From contig CM060188.1 of NCBI GenBank assembly GCA_030549335.1, forward strand, positions 48,139,696 through 48,203,695: a stretch of DNA of 64,000 nt, written 5' to 3'. This document shows positions 26,926 through 39,554 of the stretch, in pieces. A program made the position numbers and the translations under genes. The DNA comes from Pontederia crassipes (taxonomy: Eukaryota > Streptophyta > Magnoliopsida > Commelinales > Pontederiaceae). Under the pieces are notes generated by a model. The model saw only the letters and a program-made list of their open reading frames with translations, was not told the DNA's origin and did not search any database. The stretch's first letter is position 1, and every line of letters starts with the position of its first letter.

Positions 26926-27340
26926 TGACTTATTAGGCGTCTAACCAACCATTGGAGTTGGATGACAAGACAAGAGATTGAAAACAGAAAAAATGAAGAA
27001 CCAATAATTGGTTCAAATCCAACTTAAATTATATAGCATTAGTAATTTGTATTATTGAGAAAAAGATGCAAAATTTTAAGGTTATTTGGGTGGCAACTTC
27101 CTACGTAATATGAAGGCCAAGGTGAAATCTTGACCAACATGTGAAATTTAGCAGTTTGATATATTAATGCAAACTGAGTATTCCCCATGGCCAGTTCATT
27201 TAATCAATGCTAGTTGGCTCATTGGCAAAAGAGTTGAGTCCCAAGTGCTTTAAAGGGTGCTAGAAACTTCGATTCCAAATATTGGAACCATCACATTGGC
27301 CAAAAAATAGGTCATTACTACTCTCCTTTTCCGACTACAT
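26926..27340. other. AT-rich spacer
   Basis: No gene, RNA or bounded repeat recognised. Confidence 0.4.
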
Positions 27341-27870
27341 ATTAATCGGACGTTAGTAATTTCAGGCATCAAAAGTTTCTCATAGATTCGGGCCGACACT
27401 CAAAAAAATTCTTTGCATTTTACGATGGGAAACCAAAGTCTTTCGAAATATCAACAGACAAAAAGTCCATTGCTAGTGCCAACGACAAAGGCTATCAATA
27501 TTTTATTAGCCATCGGTATGCCGACTACGTAGTACCGACTGATAGGTCAACCATCAGTAATACCGATGACTAACATTGTCGTTCTCCAAATTTATTAGTT
27601 AACTATTCTAATATTATAATATTAATCTAACAATGATAGGAATAAACATTAAATACATAAATCGATGGCTCTAATCGTCGGTACTATCGACAATGACATC
27701 TCTATTTGTACCACCGACAGTCGTGACCGTCTGTACAACTGATGATGGCTTTTTTCGTTGGTACTACCTATGGTTGACGCCATCAATAGTATCGATGGTG
27801 TCCAAACCATCAATAATACAAACGGTTAGCGTTGACCGGCAACGACCTCTGTGTCCACGCAAGGTGTGGC
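27340..27870. repeat. Array of short CATCGGTA/TACCGACT-type motifs, CACTA-like
   Basis: Many short, partly inverted copies of a GTCGGTACTA/CATCAGTAATACCGATG theme are scattered over about 500 bp. Subterminal arrays of short repeats like this are characteristic of CACTA (En/Spm) transposon ends. I cannot find a CACTA terminus or a 3-bp duplication, so this is a tentative reading of a degraded end. Confidence 0.35.
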
Positions 27871-28968
27871 CCGTTGGCAATAAAATTAATAATATATTTA
27901 AAATCAACTTTAATATGATTATCTTCTTTTTTTAATCTAAATGGATTTTTTGAAAATTTTACTTAATAGAAATAGTCAAAAGAAAGCGAAAAGGCAAATG
28001 CATTTTATCCATATATTCATCTACATAGATAATAGAAAAAAATATGACGATTTAAATTTAAGGACAATAAAATGCTTTGTTATACCCTAAATTATATATT
28101 TTCTATCATATATGAAATATGATATTATAGTCATTTCAAAAAATATTATTGTGAATAAAAATGTCGGATACTTCAATGAAAAAAAGATGATGATAATATT
28201 TTTTGAATGAGAAGAATATACCCATAAAAATAGTTGGAATATCTATAACATTTTTTTTTCAATAAATTCAACATTATCAAAATATAGTTTTTTTAGCTTC
28301 AATTTCTTAGAATTCTTTATTTTCTTTTGTTAAAACTAATAAAATATTACTTTAAGAAATAGCACAGTTAACTGTTAAATTCATGATGGGTGACAAATTT
28401 ATCCCTTAAAAGACATGATTGAGAATAGAAGAAAATCGAAAGAGGACGGACGGGTTGTCATATTCTGTTTCACGTGCTAGTGATGAAAATATCATTGAAT
28501 ATAAAATATATTTAAGAAAATTACATCACCTTTTACTCATAAACATAAAAAATATTTTTAAATATGATATTTTCTAAATTATATGAATATTTTTAGTTCC
28601 ATTAAAAAAATATTTCAGTTTATTGGGAAAAATCACGATCACATGTCTCATGCACGAGCAACCTCTTTTAACCATTGCACCGTGAAATCATGAAATCATC
28701 GTGAAGGGGCCTAGATTAAACATTAGTATTCTCAATGTATACTTTCCATAATAAAATAGACGGAAGAAATGGGGGGACACTGTGTACCCCTTTAATTTTA
28801 TCATTGGATAAAAAACGCATGCTTCAGATTAATTTTCGCCGGCCCCCCAAAAAAATCATGGAATGAAGAAAAATCGGTGGTTCTCTTTAAATATTTTTTA
28901 GGTGAAATTATTTAAAGGCGTCGTACCTCCAATATATATAATACATGGACACATATTTAATAGGATTA
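27871..28968. other. AT-rich spacer
   Basis: No gene or bounded element recognised. Confidence 0.4.
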
Positions 28969-29776
28969 ATGGAGGTGTAAACCTCCCTAGGTGAAACCTT
29001 GTGTAGTGCCCAAATATAAATATTTCATTTTACATCTAATGACTTAGCTACATCTCTCTGTACCTTTCTCTATCTCTCAATACCTCTCTCTATATTCTCT
29101 TTCTCTCGAATGTCGGATTGTCTCCTCCCCTCCACCAAGCGCCGCCGACTGTTGCCGTCGTCGTCGGTGCAACTCCCTTTGAGTGTCGCCGCTACCACCA
29201 ATGAGTCGAGTGCCGTCATCGAGCGCCATCGTCGAGTGCCACCGTCCCGATGAGTCGAGCATAGTCGCCATCACCGTCACCCGCGAGCGCCACCATCATC
29301 GAGATCTGTGTTGTCATCATCACCCGTGAGCGCCGTCCTTGTCGACATCCTTTCTTTAGAGAAAAGGGGAGCGTCGACCCCCTCCACGAGCTCGCCGACG
29401 AGCTCACATAGGAGGGGGGATGCCCTCTTTTTCGCACGAAAATGGGGGGCATCGGCCCCCTCCGTGAGCTCGCCAACGAGCTCGTGCATATCAACGCGGC
29501 GCGTGCAAGATTGAAGGCAATGGCTGCAAGATCGCCGCGTGGAGAGGTTAACGGCGGTCGGAGGGGAGGCAGTGGTGGCAACAATTAGAGGGGAGAGAGA
29601 GAAGAGATGAACAGAGAGAAATAAAGATGAGGCGGGCATGTAAGAGAGAGCAGAGAAGCAAGAGAGAATAGAAAGAGAAAAAAAAAGTGAAATGATATGC
29701 ATCATTGATTTAAATCGGATGGTCCATATTAGGGCGCTACACATAATTTCATCAAGGGGATTACACCTCCATTAGT
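28969..29776. mobile_element. GC-rich non-autonomous TIR element
   Basis: The left end reads TTAATGGAGGTGTAAACC and then, about 30 bases in, TGTGTAGTGCCC. The reverse complement of the right end reads CTAATGGAGGTGTAATCC and then TGTGTAGCGCCC. The TIR is thus about 50 bp. The central GC-rich part (29340-29490) contains two copies of the CCCCCTCC...GAGCTCG module also found in the element at 26090-26925. Multiple overlapping open frames with no domain. Target duplication not clear. Confidence 0.65.
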
Positions 29777-30360
29777 TTCATATTTAATTATTCAATTCAC
29801 ATAAAATCATATGTTTAATTATATGATAATGAGGTTACGAAGATTTCGATTTAAATCTTAAAATTTCATAATTTTGTAATCTGGAAATCAGTGGAATGTT
29901 AATGTAGGTCATACAAGCTTTCAATATTAATATCCGATCTTATAATCACATATATTAATAAAATAATAATAATAAATTTAGATAAAATTAACAATATATT
30001 TTATTTTTTTATTATGTTTTGAAATACTTTAGCTTATATCTTTATTGAGTTCTGTTTTATTAAATACCAAGTAAAAGTTAGTGCGAGAATTTGCCAAAAA
30101 AAATAATACTTTTCATCTTTTAGAAATATTATTTTATATAAATCAGCAGGATTTTACTATCTTTAATTCAATTTTACGACGTCCAATTTTAGAATCCTCC
30201 TGTTTTGTTATGTGAGATATAGATATTAGATATTTTGCACATGAACATTTGTTTAATTATTCACTGCACCTAAATTATTCATTTCATATCAAGTCGATCT
30301 GATTTTAGATGTAGCTTTGGCATCACATGCAAAATCCAATTTAATTGTCCAGTAGATGTA
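29777..30360. other. AT-rich spacer
   Basis: No gene seen; the right end is the insertion site of the SINE. Confidence 0.4.
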
Positions 30361-30377
30361 GCTTTGTATTGCACTTT
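30361..30377. repeat. 17-bp target-site duplication of the SINE, left copy
   Basis: GCTTTGTATTGCACTTT, identical to 30562-30578. Confidence 0.85.
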
Positions 30378-30561
30378 TTTTTCGGTCGAAACCAATCGAT
30401 GTTCAGAGCTACTAGCATCTGACTAATCCAGTTTCGGAACGGGAGCAGAACGGTAAATCCCTGACCAACGCGGCAGCTCCAAGGATCGATCTCGATATTA
30501 CTAACACCTATCGAACCACTTAGGACGCAGTTCGCTTCCACTGCGCCAATCGTCGTTGGTT
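30378..30561 (-). mobile_element. tRNA-derived SINE with perfect 17-bp target duplication
   Basis: About 184 bp, read on the minus strand. The 5' part contains a polymerase III A box (TGGCGCAGTGG, fits TRGYNNARNGG) and, about 20 bases further on, a B box-like GGTTCGATAGG. It ends in an A tail (plus-strand T run at 30375-30382). It is flanked by exact 17-bp direct repeats, as expected for LINE-machinery retroposition. The minus-strand open frame over it is spurious. I do not recognise the named plant SINE family. Confidence 0.8.
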
Positions 30562-30578
30562 GCTTTGTATTGCACTTT
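30562..30578. repeat. 17-bp target-site duplication of the SINE, right copy
   Basis: Exact repeat of 30361-30377. Confidence 0.85.
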
Positions 30579-33500
30579 GAACGTGACACTTATTTTTATG
30601 AATGGTGTACTTTTCCGAAAGATAGATTCGTATATTATATTATTTTTCACAAGAAAAAGGTTGGCCAATATAAAATTATTTCTTGTTGAGTAAACATTTT
30701 TTCTGCTGCTCGTCCTTAATATGGATACCCGTATGTCACTCTTGGCTTCAAACTCATTATGTTAACCTTATTTTAATTTTTTTCTCTTTGGACATGTTGA
30801 TTTCAAATCAACTTCTTAAATAATACTAATATTTTATAATATGAAAATATATAAAATATAGTTGTAAACTAGTTTTGAAATATATGAAATAAATTTAAAA
30901 AAATTAACAGAAAAGACAAAAACAATATGAAAGGCAACAAACACTCGTAACTATATGGAAGATCAATTTTTTAAAAACAAAATTAATTTAAAATCTTTTC
31001 ACTATTTTTATTTTCGCTTTATATTTTTATATTCTGAAATAGTTATATATGCCTTTAAAAAATGGTAATCCATAACGAAATACATAATTAGTAGCATGGA
31101 GAGAGATTTATTTATTATGAGATTGAATAGAAAAAATAACAAATTTAGCTTAAATAAAATGAGCGATAAGACGGTGAATTTGAAGTTACGTTAAGTTGAT
31201 GAGATGACAAATGAGTGCATATACAAGTGATACATCTACGTCTAAAATGGGTTTGTAAAGTTGGCGTGTAATTTGTAAGTAAGGTTTCTTGTGAAATTTT
31301 ATTTATCATTTTTAGACATATGATTCGAAATGATATCATCAAATTAATTAAGCTAAATGATAAATTAATCTTTTAATTTATGAACAGTACATTCAATAAC
31401 GTCGTGTGAGTTGAACAATCCACTTCATTTTTCTGATAGGGAAGAAGTATACGTATTATATGTCTGTGATATTAATTAGACAAAAACCCTAGAAATGAAA
31501 ATGTCGGTGAGTCTCGTGTGCATGGAAAAAGTAAAAGGCTCAGCCGACAACGTTTCAAAGCTCTGATTTAAATGATTATTTGTGGGTGCCTAAATAAAGT
31601 CAAATTTGGTGATGAGTGCATAGAAAATTTGGTGAACATGCACATAAATCTCTTATTATTAGTAGAATTATATATATATATATACACACATTAAGATCAC
31701 ATTCTACTAGGAGATGACACTTCATTGTATATTTTTCGGAGCAGTTGATGCAGCAGCCATCTGTGGATGGTGACGAAGAAACTATTAGCTGTATTTGTGA
31801 CAACAATCCAAAGCCTGTTTTAAAAACCTTCAAATCCGGCAGCGGTCTCGAGGTTGTGTTGTCGATTCCCCTGCATTTTCGATTTTCTTTCTTAATTTAT
31901 TCTTTGTTGTTGTTGTTGTGAAGAAATTAAGTAGAAGTGACCTCTCTCTCACACACACACCTTGTACACATGGTGGTATTGTGGTAATATTGTAGACGAC
32001 GGATGCCACTATTTGTAAACCAAATTCGTCGATTTTTCAATCTAAAAAATAATTACACGATTTTTAGGTAGTTTTATAAAAAATAAAAATAACATTTATA
32101 TCATTTTAAAAAAGGAAAAATATCGCGATTATGAGTAAAATATAAAACTAAGCACTATTTAAAATTTGAAAATATATACTCAAATTCCAGAAATGTAACA
32201 GAAGAATATTAAATGTTACAATTGTTATGTAAATAATAAAAGAATTATGACTCGTAAATGAGTAATATAAATAAAAAATGATCTTTCTGATAGGAAGGAT
32301 TTTCTTTTCGGATGACATTTAATTTGACCGGATCTATTTTTATTTATTAAAATATCATCTTAAAATCTTACATGATTTCTATTTTTTTATTTCAGTGAGT
32401 TTTAGATTTTTTTTTCTCCAAGGAGAAAAGAAAATATAATAGCAATAGCAATAATTTAAAAAGGATAGACACATTTTTCTTCTGGTGTACGGTAGGCAGG
32501 GCCCATTAGCCCAAGCTGAAGGAATAATTCTATCAATTTTGTATTTCCTTTGGACCTTAATATAACTCGATTATGCTTTTTTTTTTCGTAGCCAACTACC
32601 GGTATAGAAACTTCAGTAATAAAAAAATGTTATTTGTTATTATCGCTTTTATATATTTATGTGCCTTGATAGTAGTAATTTTCTGGATGGATCCAAAGCA
32701 ATCGTGATGGTTTATCTAGCAATCTAGGGCATATATATTCGTGAGGGAAGACAAACCATCATGATCGTTCTTTTACGAATCAACGATGAAGATCGAAAAA
32801 ATAAATTAATAGGAGTTTTTTTTAAGGTGCTCACAAGTTGAGTTTGTCTCGAATTATGAACAAATTCAATTTTATTGAGTTAAGTCTGGTTAGAGTTAGG
32901 TTGGATTGAGTTAGATGATCGAATTATTCGGCCATATTTTTTTAACATAAAAATAAATTTAATATTTATTTTAAATACCAAAAGTAGTATTAGATTTTTA
33001 AATATTTTCTATATTTAAACTACTTTATTTTTGTTGATATTTTAATTTTAAATGTTAAAAGCTTTAACTTAAATTAAAAATAATTTAAACAATAAATTCG
33101 GATATCGGGTGGTTGCGCCCAACCAATCCGAGTTGGGTTGGGTTGAATTTTTAAGTTCATCGGATGGATTTGATCCAATTAAAACTCCTTTTTTCTCTCT
33201 CCCTATTCGGGCGTGTGTTGCTTCTTCCTTTTCGCCGTTTGTCGTTCCTCGCGATTTTCATTAGAACCTCCCCTCTTCACCGGACAAACCACGAGTATTT
33301 GTTCATCTTTCGCCATCAGTCAATGTCTTCAATACTCTTCTCTTTGCCAAATAAAGAAAACCTAAAGGCGAGGGGCAATTCGTCTTTCACGATCAGTTAA
33401 TGCCCTCAATCCGAAGAGAGCAAATCTCCTCTTCACCGGAGAGAGCAAAATTGTGAGACCTAAAGAGCATGATCCACTTCCCTTTTTCCTTTTCTTTTGT

Positions 33501-34256
33501 TCACAAAAGTTCATTGTTACAAAATTTGGTTCCGAGGAAGGGAAAACAATGACAAAATTTGGTTATACAAAGTGAACTCAACATTTTGTGAGTTTGTTTG
33601 TTTGCTTGCTTGCTTTTTTTTGTTTTTTGTTTTTTTTTTTGTTTTTGCACTACCATGCTTGATTTCACTCCATCGTTACATAAATCTCATCCTTTTCGAG
33701 TGATGTTCAATAGTCATCAAGAATTTAGAATTTGTGTTGATCATCCTCTTATTTCCTTTATTCTCATCATCCTAAGGTTATTTAGTAGTAGTTTTGAAGC
33801 TCTTATTTGGTGTCTTGGTGTTATATGAATCATTTAATTTTTTTATCGAGTACAAATTTGGGCATGCATTCCATTTAGTTCCATTATTATATTAGTGTCT
33901 TCACTTAATTAGTGGTTCATGTTCAGTGGTTCTCCACCAGATTGTTCATGCCATGATTATAGGATGATTTCTTAAGAGTACAAATAAGTGAGATATTTAT
34001 CTATAAGAAAGGAACAAAATCATCTCTCTAATAAAACAAAAAAAATCATTGAATTGATAATAAACCATCAATTGACGATTAAATTCCACCTTCTTTATCT
34101 ACTAAATAATTTTCATCTTCATTGAGCTATAACGATAAAGCCCTATATTTGGATACCTCTACTTTTGTTTATTCTCTTTCTATTTTAATTTTGTAGTGCA
34201 GCATAATTCTTACAGTTGTAGTGATGAATCTAAGGGAAGGTTGGTAAAAAGAATAC
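30579..34256. other. AT-rich intergenic DNA with eroded repeats
   Basis: No gene recognised. About 32020-32425 resembles a decayed member of the 19145-19685 family (shared TTTTTATTTATTAAAATATCA-type end). About 32830-33165 has GTTGGGTTGAATTT and GGTTGCGCCCAACC phrases reminiscent of the hAT-like element at 45.5 kb. A T-rich tract at about 33614-33646 gives a spurious Phe/Cys open frame. Confidence 0.4.
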
Positions 34257-35959
34257 TGATGCATGCAAAATACAACATATAATTAGTCATACATTTAATC
34301 ACATTTCGATTCATTTTCAATATTTAATCACATTGTTTGACCTTATTTTTTTTAATTTTATAAAAATGGAAATCTATCCAATTTTTTTTTAAAAAAAAAG
34401 TAAGAGAAAAGAATTAAGAAGTCATTGGGGAAAATGAATCTTAAATCGGAGTTAAAACAGAGTCGAAAATTGAAAATGAGCAGAGGCTGGCAAAGCTGAA
34501 ATAAATATAACAAGCCATGATAGAGCTGTAACGGTCGTAACACAAGTGGCGTTACAAGATTATAATGGCCCCTAAATGCTTAGTTTCGCGCAAAAAGCTT
34601 GTCCGAGTATGCACCGTGACCAGAATGTTACAGTCATTAAAAACATATTTTTACTCTGATTTAAACATTGTGAGGGCTGTGAAATCACCATTACATGCCG
34701 TAAAAAGTCATATTCAGGCCGTTACGAAGTTGTTATGGGGTCATTACGAAGTTAAATTTTGGTATTTCTTTGATTTTTTTGGGATTTTAATTGCAGATCA
34801 ATTCCAAACTTTATCCTAAGTTACAATGATCATTTGAAAACATAAATACTCAAATTTGAAGAAGCTTTGGATGATTTTCAAGCCCAATCAAAGTCTATCC
34901 CGAATTTTGATTATTTTGACATAAGAAGACTCCCAATCAAATTAAAATTTTACCAAAACCTTTGGGATGCCTAGGAACTATAAATAGAGGCCTAGGAGAC
35001 AAAAAAGGTAGTACTTTGGTGCTTGAAACCTAGGAATTCGTACCTTATTGCAGAGAAATCATTTTGAAGCTCGGAAAATCACCTCGAAAAAAAAATCATC
35101 CAACAACTTGTCGATTGGGCTGTGTGAAGTCTTCACATTATTATCACTATCATATGTTTGGATGTTCTTTTACCTAATTTTTATAGTTTATTATTTCTGT
35201 AATAGAGATTTTATCTTCTTTTCAATAAGGAAAACTGTTTGAATATGTTATTAGTTGAGTTAATTTATCTTTTCGATTTCTTTTGATTATGCATGTTGAG
35301 TCCATTACCTTTGATAAGTGATTTGATTTATGAGATTAGGTTACAAACCTATAGGAAGGGTGATTAGTTCAAGTAATTATTATTATTTTGATAATTGATC
35401 TTTTACTTTTAAGTTGAAGCATACATAACGCGTTTGGTAACTCGTCGTTTGTGCTGAATTTCGTATGATCTAGTATTCTATCTAAATTTGTGAATGAATA
35501 ATAGCATAGAAGATAAATATTAATGCATCTTAACTCTATGTAAGATTAATAATTGACTTGTCATTTGCGGTTAATAGTTTTATTAGAAGCTAAAGTAGTT
35601 TGATTTACTCGTCTTGAGAGGTTAATATTTGAGGTACTTTTAATCCGTCATAAAAATCGAAACTATTATCTCTAACTATAAATCAACTATAATAGTGCTT
35701 CATACAAGTTTACCTTTGCATTAATCATTCATAATCCTGGCTTAGTACCATTTTATTCTATTTTTTGTTATTTATTTTTCTGCACCTTAAATTTTCCATT
35801 TTTTTATCTCCTCAAACCATTTTATTCTCCTAGCAGATTATCAAAATAGATTAAATTGAACTAATTCCTCGTGGGTTCGACACTCTACTGTAAACTTTAT
35901 TACTTGATACGACTATTACAATTACGAATAATTTTATTTGTTATACATTTAACGCATCA
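34257..35959 (+). mobile_element. 5' LTR of an Athila/Tat-like Ty3/gypsy retrotransposon
   Basis: Starts TGATGCATGCAAAATA and ends TTAACGCATCA (TG...CA), about 1.70 kb. It is immediately followed by a primer-binding site resembling the tRNA-Asp 3' end. A TATA-like CTATAAATAGAGGCC lies near 34979, a plausible retroelement promoter. The same LTR recurs in reverse at 58492-60291; the block GGTAACTCGTCGTTTGTGCTGAATTTCGT is shared nearly intact, in two adjacent pieces, by both. No matching 3' LTR is found downstream in this window, so the element is truncated. Confidence 0.75.
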
Positions 35960-35965
35960 AGTTTT

Positions 35966-35983
35966 TGACGCCATTGTCGGAGA
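35966..35983 (+). other. Retrotransposon primer-binding site, tRNA-Asp type
   Basis: TGACGCCATTGTCGGAGA differs by a few transitions from the TGGCGCCGTTGCCGGGGA primer-binding site typical of Athila/Tat-lineage elements. It begins 7 bases after the LTR end. Confidence 0.75.
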
Positions 35984-36809
35984 ACTGTATTCATTACCCT
36001 TAGTCTATCTCGTATAAGCTACTTTGAGAATTTTTATTTTCCGTTTACTTCACTTTTCTATTATTGTTGTATAAGTTTTTCAGATGACATATTTTATACA
36101 CAACTTGATCATCACAAGCAATATCTTTACATCCTCAATTACGAATAAGAAAAAGACCATAAATCAACAAATTAAGGATAGCAACCTTGCTATCCAGCAA
36201 GATGGGATTCATATCGAGGCATCATCATCAAGACAAAGCACAAAGAAGGAGCCTTAATAAGAAAAGAAGAAAGATGCATTTTGAGACTCATCTACTGCAT
36301 TCACAGAAGTGTTGGATTTTGTGCTGAAAAAGTTCTCCACACGAAATCATCAAATCGAAAATTTGGAGAGGTAAATCTTCAACATTAGACAAAATAGCAA
36401 GAAGACATATTATGATATTACAACAATTGTCCAATTTAAATCATCAACATTTGATTTTATAAAGATGATTGGTCAATTTGCTACAACAATTGAAAGAAGA
36501 TTGACAATGCAAGATCAACACATTTAAAATTTGGAGGCTCAGTTGACTAAAATTCATAAGCAAATTGAAATCGACGATTCACTTCGTTTATTCGACAATG
36601 AGCTCAAATTCGAGACCTTGGAAGCAAAGCTACATGCATTAGAAAATGAAATTACAAAATTGAATTCTGTAAATTCTGAATCATTGAGCCACATTAACGA
36701 GAACGTGAAGTTCATCTTATGCCTCGTGCCATTATCAATATCCATATCTAAGAAGATGGCACCCAATAATAAATTTCTCGACAAGGACAACTACTCAATA
36801 CTGTGTTAA
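35984..36809 (+). pseudogene. Decayed gag region of the Athila/Tat-like element
   Basis: Follows the primer site. Contains remnants of a gag-like frame; the clearest piece, 36531-36809, encodes a helical segment starting MEAQLTKIHKQIE that resembles the 'LE.Q(V/L)..L...I' stretch common in plant gag proteins. Stops and frame breaks interrupt the rest. No capsid zinc knuckle, protease or pol follows, so only the 5' end of the element remains. Confidence 0.5.
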
Positions 36810-37522
36810 AGAGACAAGTAAATACATCATGAAAGATGAGAATGTTAAAAAAAGTTAATCGGTCCACCCTATTATTTTGCTTAAAAATTGAAAATGAGAT
36901 ATAAATAAAAGGTATTTTACCAATATGAAATATGTGAGAGAGAAAGAGGGTTTGATTTGGTAAAATAAAAAATGTGATGTTCGAACAGTCCACCCCATTC
37001 ATCCTAATTAAAATAAAAATTTATTTAAATAAAATCTAACTAATATTATTTTTCAATATTCTACCACGCCGCTCTAAAATCATCATCCAACGGACCATTT
37101 GAATTTGTTCACATAATACGGATCAAAATTAGCTTAATACATATAAAATTAAATATTATGTAATTATTTTTTATAATTAATATGCATTCAACAAACTTAT
37201 CGTCAATTGGTAATTATGTAGCTTGTGGAATCTAATTTCATCCACGCATATTGATTACAGAAAATACTATTCTATATTAAGTAAACTCATATATGGCATT
37301 GTTCATATGCCAATTGAATACTTTTTATCTTCTCTCCACCACATACCCTTTTGTCCTTTATTAAGATATAATTTAAAAAAAAAAACATTAACACAAACAT
37401 TTTAGATTAGAAAAACTGTTTATTTTAAAAAGGCATAAATGTAGTTAAATTATTAGTAAAACTAAGTTTATGAGAAACTTAAGTTATTAATAAAATTGAC
37501 ACTGTGTAAATGAAAATGAGCA
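36810..37522. other. AT-rich spacer
   Basis: Two GTCCACCC(C/T)AT phrases (about 36859 and 36989) form a loose direct repeat. No gene. Confidence 0.35.
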
Positions 37523-37531
37523 ATTTATACG

Positions 37532-39554
37532 GTATTTTTTCGCTAACCTCCCTGAACAATGAATTTTTATCGCGTCTATCAACGATTTTTAATTTTTTCA
37601 CATACCTCTCCTGAACTATGACACTTTTTTCACTTAAGTCCATCCGTCAATATCCATTAACTTTCTTATTATTTTTATTTTTTAAAATTATGAAATGACC
37701 AAAATACCCTTGGAACTTAAAAATAAAAAAATGTGCTTCACGACGTCGACGAGATTGCAAAGTGGGGCATCCCCCTCCCCCGCGACCTACCATCTCATTG
37801 ATGATGACGAGATCACAGAGGGGGCGTCCCCCCCTCCTCCGCGAACTTCTCCTTTTTCTTTTCCACCTCCACCTCTCTCTGTCATCATCATCGACGATCT
37901 CCGAAATTCCACCGAGAAGCACGGCCTCGAGATCATTGATGTCGCCTTTCAGGATCCTCTCCACTGATGCGAACTCGGTCGCGTTGAGCACGCGAGCGCG
38001 CGGCACACTTGAAGTAGGTGGAGAGCTGTGAGCTCTGCGCCGTGGAACGCCTCAGGATTCGCACTACCAGAGTGCCTCGTTCCCTTGACCTGGCCGCAAC
38101 TTCCCCTCCGACGTTCTGTTGGGTGGTCGTGGCTCTGGACTTGGCGGCGGCGTTCTGTTTATTATCGCCGAGGATCCCGACGAGGAAGTGTGCAATACGC
38201 TGCAGATGTTGCTATAGACCTCGAATATCTCAATTATAGCACGGTCCATGGCCTTGAGCACGAGGCGGAACTCCATTCCATCGCCGTACAGCCTTATTTG
38301 CATCAACAGATCCAGGAGGATCTGCAAGTGGTCGAGCATCTTGAGCTTCGCGTCGATGTTGGAGCCGGTGGCCAGTGCCTTCACAGGATGCAGGGTTGTG
38401 AAGAGGGCGCGATGGTAGAGGAAGTGAAAGTAAACACGGACGAATGCGAACACGGTGAGGGATGACGGGGACAAGGACGTCGTGCGATCGAGGATGTCCG
38501 AGGGTCGAAGGGGAGCATCGTCAGAGCAAAGGAGGCCTTGGGCGAGGAGGAGTGACTTGAGGACCACAACCCAGCAGCAGGTGCGGAGGCGTGGCGAGTC
38601 AGAAACTACATGAGGGATGTTAGGAACATCGACGGGGCTGCGTGTCCCGTGACACGAAGCATGAAGCCTCGCGGCACCAATGCCGCTCAACTTATAGCCC
38701 TCGGCCGCTCAGCGCCGAAAATATGGAACACATGCAGCCGTCCCGCACTGCGTAATATTGCGTAGTACCAAGTTATCCGCCCTTAGGGCATTTATCTTGT
38801 AAGGTCGTCCTTATGAATGGCCAAGTAGGTGACGTTCCCGTAGGGTACGTCTTTTGCATCTTCAATATATAACAAGACTCCTATACCTACGGTACACTGG
38901 GAGAAGTTCACTAGTGCCTTTCGAGACCCAATTGTATGTTATGTTTCATCATATTTAATACAAGTAAGCTTTCCTTTAATTCTAGTGTCATGGCCTTGAG
39001 CGTGGGGTGGCAACCCACATCGGTGTCCCTTCGTGGCGTCCCGTGGTCCCTTCGTCGCCCCTTCGGACTTTAAGCGCCCAAGCGCCTACGTTAGTGCCGC
39101 AACGCGCTAATGCCACGGTCTCGTGACGAATAGTCCAACACTCTAGTCATGTCCATGATTGAATGCCTATAAGAGCGACTCTCGGCAAAGTCGTCTCGAT
39201 CATAAAACTTCCGCTGCAAACTCAAAACAGGCTTGGCTAGGTGCCTATCCGCCTAGTCGCCGCACGTGGTCTAGTGTCCGAGAATGACCCCGTGACACGT
39301 GCACCCATGTGAAGATGCACCCGGCGTCTTGTAGTCGACCCTTCGGAGAGATCATTTATCTAAACTACATTAGAGTAATTTGGTCATTCCATAAATCAAA
39401 ATAATAAAAATCAATGAAAAAGTTAACAGACGTATGGACCTAAGTGGAAAAAATAGTATGCAAGATAATTTAAGGGAGGTATGTAAAAAATTCAAAAATC
39501 GTGGATAGACATAAAAAAAGTTCATAATTCAGGGGAGGTACGAGGAAAAAATCC
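37532..39554. mobile_element. Pack-MULE carrying an ANTH-domain gene fragment
   Basis: Terminal inverted repeats of about 175-180 bp: 37532-37712 and 39380-39554. Both contain, reading inward, ACCTCCC(C)TGAA, ACGATTTTT(A/G)AATTTTT, CATACCTC and a (C/T)CACTTA(A/G)GTCCAT block. The element is flanked by a 9-bp target duplication with one mismatch (ATTTATACG at 37523, ATTTATGCG at 39555), which is diagnostic of Mutator-like elements. The interior is GC-rich and contains a rearranged ANTH (clathrin assembly) gene piece. The 38700-39370 portion is of unknown origin. No transposase. Confidence 0.75.
37890..38690 (-). pseudogene. Captured ANTH (AP180/CALM-type clathrin assembly) gene fragment
   Basis: The minus-strand frame 38690-38064 contains pieces that line up with plant ANTH proteins. 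These are VVLKSLLLAQGLL (the helix before the lipid-binding region), FAFVRVYFHFLYHR (compare FA..VRAYA.FLDER), then KLKMLDHLQILLDLLMQIR and AMDRAIIEIFEVYSNIC (compare LL..LQ.LLDRL... and VLKESF.IY..IC). A second frame, about 38006-37890, continues with VLNATEFASVERI, which resembles the end of the ANTH domain. The two are out of register and the N-terminal start of the domain is missing. The parent gene would act in clathrin-coated vesicle formation; this copy is a transduplicated remnant inside a Pack-MULE and probably does not encode a working protein. Confidence 0.6.
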
